Shown here one piece after another: positions 25,210 through 34,216 of a stretch of DNA of 64,000 nt (the first letter of the stretch is position 1; every line of letters begins with the position of its first letter). The translations under genes were made by a program, and so were the position numbers. Under the pieces are notes generated by a model that was not told the DNA's origin, did no database searches, and saw nothing but the letters and a program-made list of their open reading frames with translations. Source of the DNA: Sporobacter sp038405045 (GTDB lineage: Bacteria > Bacillota > Clostridia > Oscillospirales > Oscillospiraceae); the NCBI GenBank assembly GCA_038405045.1, contig JBBZIV010000002.1, positions 62,001 to 126,000 on the forward strand. Direction: 5' to 3'.

Positions 25210-27999
25210 TCAGTCGTTTCTGCCGCAGCAGTCCTTATACTTCATCGGTAAGCCGTTTGAGCGTTTTTTGCCGCAGGGGCAGGGGTCGTTCCGGCCAATT
25301 TTCGCGCCTTTTTTAACCGGCTGTTGTTTGGCGGAATCGTCGCCTCCGGCGTTTTCAACCGCGCTGGCGTTTTTTGAAACGCTCTTGCGTTCCAGCGTCT
25401 GCTCTTTCTTGACGCGCGCGACAAATATCCGGCGGACGACTTCTTCCTTGATGCCGCCGATCATGGCCTCAAACATGTCGTAGCCCTCGCGCTTATATTC
25501 GTCAACAGGGTTTGTCTGCCCGTAGGCCCGGAGACGGACGCCGTCTCGAAGCTCTTCCATAGCGTCAATATGTTCCATCCAGTATTCGTCAACAACACGC
25601 AGCATGATGACGCGTTCGAGCTCACGCATGAGCGGCGCGTCTGTCCCCGGCAGGAGACCAAGCTCCTTTTCCTTCGCCTCATAGGCGGCAATGGCTTTAT
25701 CATATAAAAGGTCACGAAGCTCGTCGCGGCTGATTTTTTTCGTTTCCGACAACTGCGGAATGTCACGTTTATTTAAAAACAACTGTTCATACGGCTTGAC
25801 AAGCTCGTCAAGTTCCGCCTGATCGGACAGGCTGCCATGTTCGCCGAAGCTGCCGGCAAGCGCCGCGTCAATCACCTCACCGATCATACCCTGCAGATTT
25901 GCCTTGATATCCTCGCCGTCAAGGACCTTGCGGCGCTGCTCATAAATGAGCGTGCGCTGCGTGTTCATGACGTCGTCATATTCCAAAACGTGCTTGCGCG
26001 ACTGGAAGTTGCGGCTTTCAACCTTTTTCTGCGCCTGCTCTATCGCGTTGGAGAGAATTTTCTGATCGATGGGCGTGTCCTCGTCAAGGCCGAGCGAGTC
26101 CATCATGCCCATGATGCGCTCGGAGCCGAACAGGCGCATAATATCATCCGTCATGGCGATATAAAACCGCGTTTCGCCGGGGTCGCCCTGGCGGCCGGCG
26201 CGGCCGCGGAGCTGGTTGTCAATCCGGCGGGACTCATGGCGCTCGGTACCGAGAATGAACAGGCCGCCCGCCTCTTTCACTTTTTCGGCCTCGGCGCTTG
26301 TGACGGCTTTATGCTTATCAAGACTTGATGTGTAAAGACGGCGGGCTTCAAGAATGCGCTCATCCTCTGTCTCGGCATAACCGGTGGCCTCGACAATAAC
26401 GTCGTCTGAGATATCCGCTTTTTGCAGATCGCTTTTCGCCATATATTCGGCATTGCCGCCGAGCATAATGTCTGTACCGCGCCCGGCCATATTCGTGGCA
26501 ATCGTGACAGCACCGAGCTTTCCGGCCTGTGCGACGATTTCGGCCTCCTTCTCATGGTGCTTGGCGTTAAGAACATGATGCGGAACGCCGCGCTTTTTCA
26601 GCATGGCGGATAAGAGCTCGCTCTTTTCAATGGAGACGGTGCCGACAAGGACGGGCTGGCCTTTTTTATGGCAGTCGTCAATCTGATTGATGATCGCTTT
26701 ATATTTGCCGTTTTCAGTTTTGTAAATGACATCAGGGTTGTCGATGCGCAAAAGCGGGCGGTTTGTCGGAATTTCGATGATATCGAGATTGTAAATAGCG
26801 CCGAACTCCTCTTCCTCAGTCAGCGCCGTACCGGTCATGCCGGAGAGCTTGTCATACAGGCGGAAATAGTTTTGAAAGGTGATCGTGGCAAGAGTTTTAC
26901 TCTCATGAGCGACCTTGACGTGCTCCTTGGCCTCGATGGCCTGATGAAGGCCCTCGTTATAGTGGCGCCCGAACATCAAACGGCCGGTGAATTCGTCGAC
27001 AATGATGACCTCGCCATCCTTGACAACGTAGTCAACATCGCGCTGCATAACGCCGTGGGCTTTGACAGCCTGATTGATGTGATGGGAAAGCGTGTTGTTT
27101 TCAAGATCCGATAGATTTTCAAGCCCGAAATACTGCTCGGCCTTGGCGATGCCTTTAGCCGTCAGCGTTGCGGTGCGGGCTTTTTCGTCGACGACGTAAT
27201 CCTCGTCAATATCCTCATCCTCCTGTGACTTCTCGTCAATGGAGGCATAGACTTTTTTCTTCAGCTTGCTGACAAACTCGTCGGCCTTTGTGTACATATC
27301 CGTCGATTCATCGCCCTGGCCGGAAATGATAAGCGGCGTTCTGGCTTCGTCGATCAAAATAGAGTCAACCTCGTCAACAATGGCAAAGGAATGGCCGCGT
27401 TGTACCATGTTTTGGCTGTAGAGCGCCATGTTGTCACGCAGGTAGTCAAAGCCCATCTCATTGTTGGTACCGTAGGTGATGTCCGCCGCGTATGCTGCGC
27501 GCCGTTCCGGGCTTGACAGACCGTGGACGATCAGGCCAACAGACAAACCCATAAAGCGGTGGACCTTACCCATCCAGTCGCTGTCGCGCCGGGCGAGGTA
27601 ATCGTTGACGGTGACAATGTGGACGCCGTTGCCGGCAAGCGCGTTTAAGTAGGAGGGTAAAACAGCGACGAGCGTTTTGCCTTCACCGGTTTTCATCTCG
27701 GCAATACGGCCCTGGTGGAGGACGATGCCGCCGATTAGCTGGACCTTATACGGCCGGAGACCCAAAACGCGGTCGGCAGCCTCACGCACGGCGGCAAATG
27801 CCTCCGGCAGAATATCGTCAAGCGTTTCGCCGCTGCCAAGTCTTTCTTTAAATTCAGCCGTCTTGGCCTTTAAGGCCTCGTCTGACAGGTCTTTGTATTC
27901 CTCTTCATAAGACTCGATCTTAGCAACGAGCGGGGCAATGGTTTTGAGCTCGCGCGTGCTGTGCGTGCCAAAAACTTTTGAAACGAGTTCTTTAAACAT
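25210..27999 (-). CDS. secA: Preprotein translocase ATPase SecA
   Basis: 929-aa motor that drives Sec-dependent export. DEAD motor 1 has the Walker A segment AEMKTGEGKTLVA and Walker B VDEVDSILIDEARTPLI. Motor 2 includes GRGTDIMLGG and GRAGRQGDPGETRFY. The preprotein crosslinking and helical scaffold domains fill the rest. The C-terminus carries the zinc-binding SEC-C motif CPCGKK...CC. The start ATG has AGGAAAGG upstream. pgeF and the binding-protein gene follow in overlapping order. Confidence 0.97.
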   Translation of the reverse strand: MFKELVSKVFGTHSTRELKTIAPLVAKIESYEEEYKDLSDEALKAKTAEFKERLGSGETLDDILPEAFAAVREAADRVLGLRPYKVQLIGGIVLHQGRIAEMKTGEGKTLVAVLPSYLNALAGNGVHIVTVNDYLARRDSDWMGKVHRFMGLSVGLIVHGLSSPERRAAYAADITYGTNNEMGFDYLRDNMALYSQNMVQRGHSFAIVDEVDSILIDEARTPLIISGQGDESTDMYTKADEFVSKLKKKVYASIDEKSQEDEDIDEDYVVDEKARTATLTAKGIAKAEQYFGLENLSDLENNTLSHHINQAVKAHGVMQRDVDYVVKDGEVIIVDEFTGRLMFGRHYNEGLHQAIEAKEHVKVAHESKTLATITFQNYFRLYDKLSGMTGTALTEEEEFGAIYNLDIIEIPTNRPLLRIDNPDVIYKTENGKYKAIINQIDDCHKKGQPVLVGTVSIEKSELLSAMLKKRGVPHHVLNAKHHEKEAEIVAQAGKLGAVTIATNMAGRGTDIMLGGNAEYMAKSDLQKADISDDVIVEATGYAETEDERILEARRLYTSSLDKHKAVTSAEAEKVKEAGGLFILGTERHESRRIDNQLRGRAGRQGDPGETRFYIAMTDDIMRLFGSERIMGMMDSLGLDEDTPIDQKILSNAIEQAQKKVESRNFQSRKHVLEYDDVMNTQRTLIYEQRRKVLDGEDIKANLQGMIGEVIDAALAGSFGEHGSLSDQAELDELVKPYEQLFLNKRDIPQLSETKKISRDELRDLLYDKAIAAYEAKEKELGLLPGTDAPLMRELERVIMLRVVDEYWMEHIDAMEELRDGVRLRAYGQTNPVDEYKREGYDMFEAMIGGIKEEVVRRIFVARVKKEQTLERKSVSKNASAVENAGGDDSAKQQPVKKGAKIGRNDPCPCGKKRSNGLPMKYKDCCGRND

Positions 28000-28045
28000 A
28001 TGACTGCCTTTCCTGCGGATAGAGTGTGATTTGGTTAACCAACGT

Positions 28046-28056
28046 ATTATAGCATA
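28046..28056 (-). promoter_or_regulatory. Candidate extended -10 promoter of secA
   Basis: Minus strand TGC-TATAAT about 47 bp before the secA start. No good -35 is present; the TG extension may compensate. Confidence 0.45.
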
Positions 28057-28267
28057 CACATATGAATAAAAAAAGAGATTCCTATAAAAAATGAGTAATC
28101 CAATGCTGATGGGGTCGCATCAAGCAAAAAGGCTGCCCACGGGGTGTTTTTGCCTGTAAAAATCAAGCAATATAAACGGAATATGGAACAGAGGTTAACT
28201 TGTAATCAGGCATACTTTTTTAGTTGCGAAAAATGGAGAAAGGAATCGGGCGGCGTAAAACTTTTTG
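28057..28267. other. Intergenic region between secA and the tRNA pair
   Basis: About 210 bp of lower-GC sequence between divergent secA and tRNA-Thr. I see no gene, no convincing hairpin and no repeat here beyond the promoters listed. Confidence 0.4.
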
Positions 28268-28296
28268 TTGACAACACCGGGCTGTTTTGCTATCAT
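28268..28296 (+). promoter_or_regulatory. Promoter of tRNA-Thr/tRNA-Tyr
   Basis: TTGACA, 17-bp spacer, TATCAT, ending 24 bp before the tRNA-Thr 5' end. Confidence 0.82.
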
Positions 28297-28320
28297 TAAC
28301 CTCACTGACGGTAAGGGTGC

Positions 28321-28396
28321 GCTGGTGTAGCTCAGCCGGTAGAGCAGCTGATTTGTAATCAGCAGGTCGGGGGTTCGAATCCGTCCACCAGCTCCA
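28321..28396 (+). tRNA. tRNA-Thr (anticodon TGT)
   Basis: Acceptor GCTGGTG / CACCAGC, anticodon stem GCTGA / TCAGC around TTTGTAA (anticodon TGT), T arm GGGGG TTCGAAT CCGTC, discriminator T, CCA encoded. Cotranscribed with tRNA-Tyr. Confidence 0.95.
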
Positions 28397-28422
28397 TTTC
28401 GCCTTCCGTCAAAATTGAATAT

Positions 28423-28507
28423 GGAGGAGTTCCCGAGTGGCCAAAGGGGGCAGACTGTAAATCTGTTGTCACCGACTTCGGTGGTTCGAATCCACCCTCC
28501 TCCACCA
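28423..28507 (+). tRNA. tRNA-Tyr (anticodon GTA)
   Basis: Class II tRNA: acceptor GGAGGAG / CTCCTCC, anticodon loop CTGTAAA (GTA), long variable arm containing CACCGACTTCGGTG, T loop TTCGAAT, CCA encoded. Confidence 0.95.
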
Positions 28508-28513
28508 GATTCA

Positions 28514-28550
28514 CCGGCGTAAGCGTTGAGCTTGCGCCGGCATTATTTTG
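28514..28550 (+). terminator. Terminator of the tRNA-Thr/Tyr unit
   Basis: 11-bp stem CCGGCGTAAGC / GCTTGCGCCGG (one G-U) with a 5-nt loop, followed by CATTATTTTG. Confidence 0.8.
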
Positions 28551-28617
28551 ACATTACGATAATACCATTAAAATGAATTATCGAAGGCTATTCGCGGCAT
28601 ATGGCTGGCAATTGCAC

Positions 28618-28676
28618 TTGACTTCCTGCTTTTTTGTGATAAATTAGTTGTAAGAACAACGGTTGCCATGACAACT
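28618..28676 (+). promoter_or_regulatory. marR-MFS promoter with probable MarR operator
   Basis: TTGACT (28618-28623), 16 bp, TAAATT (28640-28645). It is followed at once by a perfect inverted repeat GTTGT-aaga-ACAAC (28647-28660) and a second one GTTG-ccatga-CAAC (28662-28675); the outer halves AGTTGT/ACAACT also pair. The repeats straddle the expected transcription start, so autorepression by the MarR product is likely. Confidence 0.6.
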
Positions 28677-28694
28677 AAAAGGAGAGGGATCACC

Positions 28695-29147
28695 ATGCTG
28701 CACAGCGATCTATCTATTATCGCCAGAGGAAGTGAGACGTTCATGTCGCGATGCCTGGGCGATTTCGGCATAACGGCGGCGGAAGTTATTCTTCTGATAT
28801 ACCTTTATGGGCACGATAATTCGCGCCAGGAGGACCTTGCGGAATACTTTATGCTTGACAAGGGGACGATTGCTAAAACGCTTCAGAAGTTGGAAAAGAA
28901 AGAGATTATCGAGCGAATAGTCAACAAAGAAGACCAACGCGAAAAAGTAAGCTGCCTAACTGATAAAGGCTATGCCCTCCAGGACGTTTGCACCGATCTT
29001 GTCCGGCTCTGGCATGAGACGATGTTTCAGGGTATCACCGCCGAGGAGGGTAAAATTTTTGAGAGAACAGTCCATAAAATAGCGGCAAATGTAACGGAAA
29101 ATCTTGAAAAATGGGAGCATGTTTATGGAAGGGCAAACGCGTCGTAA
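28695..29147 (+). CDS. MarR-family transcriptional regulator
   Basis: 150-aa winged-helix regulator. DNA-binding part: FGITAAEVILLIYLYGHD, then QEDLAEYFMLDKGTIAKTLQKLEKKEIIER (read as helices 2-4) and the wing NKEDQREKVSCLTDKG. It most likely represses itself and the MFS gene that overlaps its 3' end by 23 bp, releasing on binding a small toxic ligand. GGAGAGG is 7 nt before ATG 28695, so this start beats the upstream in-frame ones. Confidence 0.9.
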   Translation: MLHSDLSIIARGSETFMSRCLGDFGITAAEVILLIYLYGHDNSRQEDLAEYFMLDKGTIAKTLQKLEKKEIIERIVNKEDQREKVSCLTDKGYALQDVCTDLVRLWHETMFQGITAEEGKIFERTVHKIAANVTENLEKWEHVYGRANAS

Positions 29148-31401
29148 ATATTTTGTTGGCATTCTGATTGTCTATCTTGCCGGGATATTCATGGGCGCGA
29201 TTGACACGGGTATCGTCACCCCGGCTCGCGAAATTATCCAGAATAATTTTTTGGTCGACGGGAAAACTGGCATCTGGATGATTACCGTCTATACATTGGC
29301 ATATGCCGCCAGCATTCCTGTCACGGGTAAGCTGGCCGATAGAGTCGGGCGCAAGACGATTTACATAATTAGTATTTTTCTTTTTGGATTTGGATCACTC
29401 TTTTGCGGCCTGTCACACAATTTCGGCGGTTTTTGGTTTCTCGTTGGCGCCCGGGCGCTGCAGGCCGTTGGCGGCGGTGGAATTGTCCCAATAGCCACAG
29501 CGGAGTTTGGCACGTCTTTTCCGGTCGAGAAACGTGGCATGGCGCTCGGCCTCGTCGGTGCCGTATATGGCATAGCTAATATTTTTGGCTCGCTGGCGGG
29601 CAGCGCAATTCTAGATTTATTCGGCAATCAGAATTGGCAGTACATCTTTTTTATCAATGTTCCCATCACTGTCTTCATTATTATTGTCGGTGTTATTGTC
29701 CTGCCGAATAACAAAGACATCAGCGGGAAAAAGATCGATTTTCTCGGCATCCTATTCGTTGTAGCAATGGTATTGGCACTGCTTTACGGCCTCCAAAATA
29801 TTGATTTCTTTAATTTCAAGGAATCCTTTTTGAGCACGGCAGTTTACCCATACCTCATCGCGTTTGTCGTTCTGTTACCGGTGTTTATCATTGCAGAGAA
29901 AAAGGCGCAGGATCCGATTATCAATCTAGACTATTTTACGAACAAACGAATCGCCATGACGCTGCTTGTTGCGTTTGTTGCGGGTTTTATCCTGATGGGA
30001 ATTGTTTTTATACCACAATTTTCAGAGAACGCCCTGAAAATGAAGTCAGGGACAGGCGGATATTTCACGATGATTCTTGGACTTCTGGCCGGGGTATCAG
30101 CAGCGTTTTCAGGACGGTTGATCGACAAAATCGGGGCAAAATCCGTTCTTTTAATCGGATTTGCAATTTCTATTGTCGGAGCGCTCTTTTTGATGCTTGT
30201 GGCGGCAAATAACCCCGGCATTGTGAACGTCGTAACGAGCCTTATGCTGTTAGGCTTCGGGCTTGGTTTTACCATGGGTGCGCCGGTTAATTACATGATG
30301 CTGGAAAATATCTCCGACAAGGACGCAAGCGCTGGTCTCGCAACGCTTTCACTACTCCGCTCCGTCGGCACGACAATCGCACCGGCTATTATGGTGGGGT
30401 TTATCGCCCATGCCGGATTATCGCTACAGTCCAATTTGACTGCAGCACTGCCGGACGAGATTAAGGTGCCTAATCTGCCCTATGTACAGGAGATTATGGC
30501 AGAGACCGACAAGCTGAAAAACGACCCGAACATGGCTGAAAAACTCAACGGCGTCGATATACCAGATCTTACGGCGATGCAGACGGTAAAAATTAATTTT
30601 GAAAGCAATGACGAAAGTGTCTCGATCCCTGACGACGTTTTAAAAGCGTTTCAGACATCCGACGTGACAACAATTACAGATGCGGTGAAGCTTTTTGCGG
30701 AGGCGATGTTTGATGAAACGTCGCCGCAGCGAGTTGACGAGATTCAAAAAGGGATCAAAAGCGGTATTGACGGGATTACGGCAGGCCGCAATGAACTTTC
30801 TAACAGTATCTCAAAGCTTCATGCTGGTTATAGTGGACTCAGCCAAGGTGTTGATGGGATGCAGCAAGGGCTCGTGCAGCAGCAGGCAGCGATAGAGCAG
30901 CTGCAGCAATTTGTACCGATGATGACAGGGGCGCTGCCCGGCGGCATGACGCTTTTGGATATCATTCCGGCAGCCGTCAGAGAGGGTATCCCCAAAAGCG
31001 TTCAGGCGACGCTGGCTACCGTGAAAACACCAGAGGATTTGCAAGCGCAGATATCGGCGCTTGAAGAAGCTGAAACGGCACTCAATGCAAAAATCCTTTC
31101 AAGTAAAAAAGCCCTTGTAGATATGAAAACAGCGCTTACGGAAATGGCAGCCGCCGAGGACGAGATGACGACACTCGTATCGCAAATGACGGTACTTCGT
31201 GACGAGATACCGGCGGCGTTTAAAACAGCTGAGTCAGATTATCTAGCTGAAATTGACAGCCGAAGCGCACGGCTCGAAAACGTATATCAGAGGACACTCA
31301 ACGGCGGCTATAAAATGACTTACCTAGTTGTTGCCGTTTCGGCGGCCGTCGCTATGTTGCTGCTGGTGTTTTATCAAAAGAAAAAAGACGAGACAGCATG
31401 A
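29125..31401 (+). CDS. DHA2-type MFS drug exporter with a 300-residue extracytoplasmic insert
   Basis: 758-aa, 14-helix family exporter (EmrB/QacA type). The first 430 residues hold helices 1-13 with MFS motif A as GKLADRVGRK and motif C-like GLVGAVYGIANIFGSLAG. About residues 432-729 form a long hydrophilic, mostly helical insert with heptad-like repeats (NSISKLHAGYSGLSQGVDGM). A single final helix follows at 731-749 and a short basic tail. The insert should lie outside the membrane. Ordinary family members have only a short loop here. It is translated from inside the marR end (GGGAG 7 nt before ATG). Substrate unknown; probably a hydrophobic toxic compound. Confidence 0.88.
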   Translation: MEGQTRRKYFVGILIVYLAGIFMGAIDTGIVTPAREIIQNNFLVDGKTGIWMITVYTLAYAASIPVTGKLADRVGRKTIYIISIFLFGFGSLFCGLSHNFGGFWFLVGARALQAVGGGGIVPIATAEFGTSFPVEKRGMALGLVGAVYGIANIFGSLAGSAILDLFGNQNWQYIFFINVPITVFIIIVGVIVLPNNKDISGKKIDFLGILFVVAMVLALLYGLQNIDFFNFKESFLSTAVYPYLIAFVVLLPVFIIAEKKAQDPIINLDYFTNKRIAMTLLVAFVAGFILMGIVFIPQFSENALKMKSGTGGYFTMILGLLAGVSAAFSGRLIDKIGAKSVLLIGFAISIVGALFLMLVAANNPGIVNVVTSLMLLGFGLGFTMGAPVNYMMLENISDKDASAGLATLSLLRSVGTTIAPAIMVGFIAHAGLSLQSNLTAALPDEIKVPNLPYVQEIMAETDKLKNDPNMAEKLNGVDIPDLTAMQTVKINFESNDESVSIPDDVLKAFQTSDVTTITDAVKLFAEAMFDETSPQRVDEIQKGIKSGIDGITAGRNELSNSISKLHAGYSGLSQGVDGMQQGLVQQQAAIEQLQQFVPMMTGALPGGMTLLDIIPAAVREGIPKSVQATLATVKTPEDLQAQISALEEAETALNAKILSSKKALVDMKTALTEMAAAEDEMTTLVSQMTVLRDEIPAAFKTAESDYLAEIDSRSARLENVYQRTLNGGYKMTYLVVAVSAAVAMLLLVFYQKKKDETA

Positions 31402-31428
31402 AATTTAGCTGTTAAATAAACACTTAAT

Positions 31429-31458
31429 GGCGGTAACATCCTGTTATGTGCCGTTTTA
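31429..31458 (+). terminator. Possible terminator after the MFS gene
   Basis: Imperfect stem GGCGGTAACA / TGTTATGTGCC with loop TCC, followed by GTTTTATC. It overlaps the end of the convergent P-type ATPase gene. Confidence 0.4.
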
Positions 31459-33579
31459 TCGCTCCAAACGCATGGCGCGCATAGCGTTTAAAATTGCAAG
31501 CAGTGCCACGCCGACGTCGCCAAATACGGCTTCCCACATGGTCGCAAGCCCCAGCGCCCCGAGAAGGAGGATGACGGCCTTCACCGAGAGTGCGAAAATA
31601 ATGTTCTGCCAGACGATAGCCCGCGTCCGACGCGCTATCCGGATGGCCGAAACGAGCTTTGAGGGTTCATCCGTCATCAGGACGATGTCGGCGGCCTCAA
31701 TGGCGGCATCAGAGCCGAGCGCCCCCATCGAAACGCCGACGTCGGCCCGCGCGAGCACCGGGGCATCGTTAACACCGTCTCCCACAAAAACGAGCGTTTT
31801 GCTTTTCTGCTTTTCCTGTTGCAGGACTTCAAGCTGTGCCACCTTCTGCGCGGGAAGAAGGTCTGTCACAACCGCGTCCAGACTGATGCTTGCGGCTATA
31901 GCCTCGCCGGAGGTCTTGACGTCACCGGTCAGCATAACCGTTTTTCGGACGCCAAGGGCTTTCAGGTCTTCGATGGTCTGGCGGCTATCCGGCTTTAACG
32001 TGTCGGCGATGACGATAGACCCGGCGAACACGCCGTCAATCGCTACATAAACGATACTTCCCGGTAATGTGCTTACTTGCCACTCAATTCCCGCCGACGC
32101 CATAAGCCTGCCGTTGCCCGCGAGGACCTCTTTGCCGTCCACCATGACGCGGACACCGAGACCGGGGAGCTCTTCATGCGCCCCGACCCGTTCCGGGCGG
32201 ACGGGCTGCCGGAAAGCTTTTTGGAGCGAGACAGCAATCGGATGATTTGAAAAGCTCTCGGCGTGCACGGCGAAATCAAGAAGTGCCGCTTCCGACCAGC
32301 CGTTTGCACAGGTTGTTTCCGTCACGTCAAAAACGCCTTTTGTCAAGGTGCCTGTTTTATCGAAGACGACCGTATCAATGGTGTTGAGAGCCTCCAGATA
32401 ATTGCCGCCTTTAATCAAAATGCCGTTGCGGGAAGCGCCGCCGATCCCGCCGAAGTAGCTGAGCGGGATGGAGATGACAAGCGCGCACGGGCAGGAGACA
32501 ACGAGAAAGACGAGCGCCCTGGAGAGCCAGTCATGAAACACCGCCCCGGGTATAATAAGCGGTGGAATAATGGCAAGCGCCAGCGCCGAGAAGACGACAA
32601 ACGGCGTATAAAACCTGGCGAATTTTGTGATAAAAGTCTCTGTCGGCGCTTTTTTGCTGCCGGCGTTTTGCACGAGATCAAGGATTTTTGAAACGGTCGA
32701 ATCGCCAAAGACTTTTGTAACCGCAATCGTCAGCAAGCCGTTTTGATTGACGGAGCCGGACAAAACGGCGCTGCCTGGCTCAACGTCGCGAAATAGGGCT
32801 TCTCCTGTCAAGGCTGATGTATCAAGAGCCGAGCGGCCTTCAACAACGCGCCCGTCAAGCGGGATTTTTTCACCCGGCTTGACGACTATTAAATCGCCAA
32901 CGGCAACGTCTTCCGGGGCGACACGACGAAGCGTACCGTCAATTTTTAAATTTGCGGTATCTGGCCGGATGTCCATCAGCGCGGCGATGGAACGGCGGGA
33001 GCGACTAACGGCGAGATGTTCAAACGCCTCACCCACCTGATAAAAAAGCATGACCGCCACGCCCTCGGGGTATTGCCCGATGGCAAACGCACCAATTGTC
33101 GCGACGCTCATGAGAAAATTTTCGTCAAAGAAGTCGCCTTTCAGGATGTTTTGCAGCGCCCGGAAAACGACCGCGCCGCCAATCAGCACATAACTGATCA
33201 AAAAAAGCGCCAGTGCCGCCGTTTTGCTAGAATTTGCGAGGAGTCCAGCGACAAAAAAACCGACGCCTGCCACAAAAGCTATTTGACGGACACGCATTTT
33301 TCTTGTCTCGTCGTTATCTGCCGCCGGTTTTTCGCCGGACGATACGGTCATATCGGGCTCAATTGCATTGATGATGGAAGACGCCTGCCGGACGATGTCT
33401 GGCAGCGCCTTTTTGTCGGACACCGTGAGCGTCAACCGCTGCGCGGCAAAGTTTATTTCTGATGTCAAAACACCAGTAATGGCATTTGTCTGCGCCTCAA
33501 TTTTTTGCGCGCAACTAGTGCAGCTCAGCCCTTCCAAAAAGAGAATATGCCGGCCGGGTCCTGTTGTTTTCTGATCCAT
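31456..33579 (-). CDS. Heavy-metal P1B-type ATPase (Zn/Cd/Co exporter, CadA/ZntA-like)
   Basis: 707-aa metal-exporting P-type ATPase. The N-terminal HMA domain has GLSCTSC (C20, C23). The transmembrane metal site is CPCAL within VVSCPCALVISIPLSYFGG, the form seen in Zn/Cd pumps. DKTGTLTKG carries the phosphorylated Asp, and GDGVNDAPVLARADVG is in the hinge. The HP dipeptide of P1B pumps (SNHPIA) is present. It follows an ArsR/SmtB regulator by 79 bp on the same strand, forming a metal-induced operon. ATG 33579 has GAGGGA upstream. Cd/Zn specificity is inferred from the CPC context and the regulator. Confidence 0.93.
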   Translation of the reverse strand: MDQKTTGPGRHILFLEGLSCTSCAQKIEAQTNAITGVLTSEINFAAQRLTLTVSDKKALPDIVRQASSIINAIEPDMTVSSGEKPAADNDETRKMRVRQIAFVAGVGFFVAGLLANSSKTAALALFLISYVLIGGAVVFRALQNILKGDFFDENFLMSVATIGAFAIGQYPEGVAVMLFYQVGEAFEHLAVSRSRRSIAALMDIRPDTANLKIDGTLRRVAPEDVAVGDLIVVKPGEKIPLDGRVVEGRSALDTSALTGEALFRDVEPGSAVLSGSVNQNGLLTIAVTKVFGDSTVSKILDLVQNAGSKKAPTETFITKFARFYTPFVVFSALALAIIPPLIIPGAVFHDWLSRALVFLVVSCPCALVISIPLSYFGGIGGASRNGILIKGGNYLEALNTIDTVVFDKTGTLTKGVFDVTETTCANGWSEAALLDFAVHAESFSNHPIAVSLQKAFRQPVRPERVGAHEELPGLGVRVMVDGKEVLAGNGRLMASAGIEWQVSTLPGSIVYVAIDGVFAGSIVIADTLKPDSRQTIEDLKALGVRKTVMLTGDVKTSGEAIAASISLDAVVTDLLPAQKVAQLEVLQQEKQKSKTLVFVGDGVNDAPVLARADVGVSMGALGSDAAIEAADIVLMTDEPSKLVSAIRIARRTRAIVWQNIIFALSVKAVILLLGALGLATMWEAVFGDVGVALLAILNAMRAMRLER

Positions 33580-33658
33580 AATGAGTCCCTCGTCTAAATC
33601 GATATAATAAAATAACCCATTCAACTATGCGCCGCATACAAAGCATACGCTTGCAGCA

Positions 33659-34024
33659 CTATTCGCAGACGTGTTGAAGTCCCTGATCAAAAATATGGCG
33701 AACATGATCGTCGGCTAGAGAATAAAATATAATCTTACCGTCCCGATGGTAATTGACAAGCTTGGCTTGCTTTAGAATACGAAGCTGATGGGAAATCGCC
33801 GACTTTGTCATCCCCAGCAGTACGGCGATATCGCACACGCACATCTCGGCGTTTAAAAGCGCACAGAGAATTTTAACGCGTGTGGAGTCGCCGAACACTT
33901 TAAAGAGCTCGGAGAGATTCAGAAGATTGATTTCGTCGGGCAGCAGGGCGCGGACGTTGCTGACGACGTCCTCGTGAATAGTGCTGCAATCGCACCGATC
34001 CATTTCGACCGTATAGGCGCACAT
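33659..34024 (-). CDS. ArsR/SmtB-family metal-sensing repressor (CadC/SmtB-like)
   Basis: 121-aa winged-helix repressor that releases DNA on binding Zn/Cd/Pb-type ions. Two potential metal sites are visible. One is the CadC-like cysteine site: C11 and C13 near the N-terminus with C62 and C64 in EMCVCD. The other is the alpha-5 site D105-x-H107-x10-H118-x2-E121, an exact match to the SmtB/CzrA pattern. Recognition helix: TKSAISHQLRILKQAKLV. GGAGG lies 8 nt before ATG 34024. It controls the downstream P-type ATPase through the palindrome at its own promoter. Confidence 0.93.
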   Translation of the reverse strand: MCAYTVEMDRCDCSTIHEDVVSNVRALLPDEINLLNLSELFKVFGDSTRVKILCALLNAEMCVCDIAVLLGMTKSAISHQLRILKQAKLVNYHRDGKIIFYSLADDHVRHIFDQGLQHVCE

Positions 34025-34042
34025 GTTGAATTCCTCCAATAA

Positions 34043-34074
34043 TACTACAATTGTTCAATTGTTCAATTGTAGTA
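34043..34074 (-). promoter_or_regulatory. ArsR/SmtB operator palindrome
   Basis: Perfect 11-bp arms TACTACAATTG / CAATTGTAGTA separated by 10 bp that contain a third CAATTG. It lies between the promoter and the start codon, overlapping the -10. Size and symmetry fit a 12-2-12-like SmtB-family site, possibly bound by two dimers. Confidence 0.75.
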
Positions 34075-34099
34075 TAGGCAGATGAATCGCATTTGTCAA
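34071..34099 (-). promoter_or_regulatory. Promoter of the arsR-metal ATPase operon
   Basis: Minus strand TTGACA, 17-bp spacer, TATACT. The -10 overlaps the first operator arm, so repressor binding would block polymerase. Confidence 0.82.
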
Positions 34100-34148
34100 G
34101 AGGCAAGCGCCTTTTGTTATTGTTGCCCAATGTCAGTCTGGAAAACAT

Positions 34149-34177
34149 CGAAGAGATCGGCTTTGCCGATCTCTTCG
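34149..34177 (-). terminator. Terminator after polC
   Basis: 13-bp perfect stem CGAAGAGATCGGC / GCCGATCTCTTCG with a 3-nt loop, followed on the minus strand by ATGTTTTCC. It ends the pyrH-polC operon. Confidence 0.8.
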
Positions 34178-34216
34178 TCATAAATAGGGAGAAAAAACTT
34201 TTACTTTATTGTCGGA

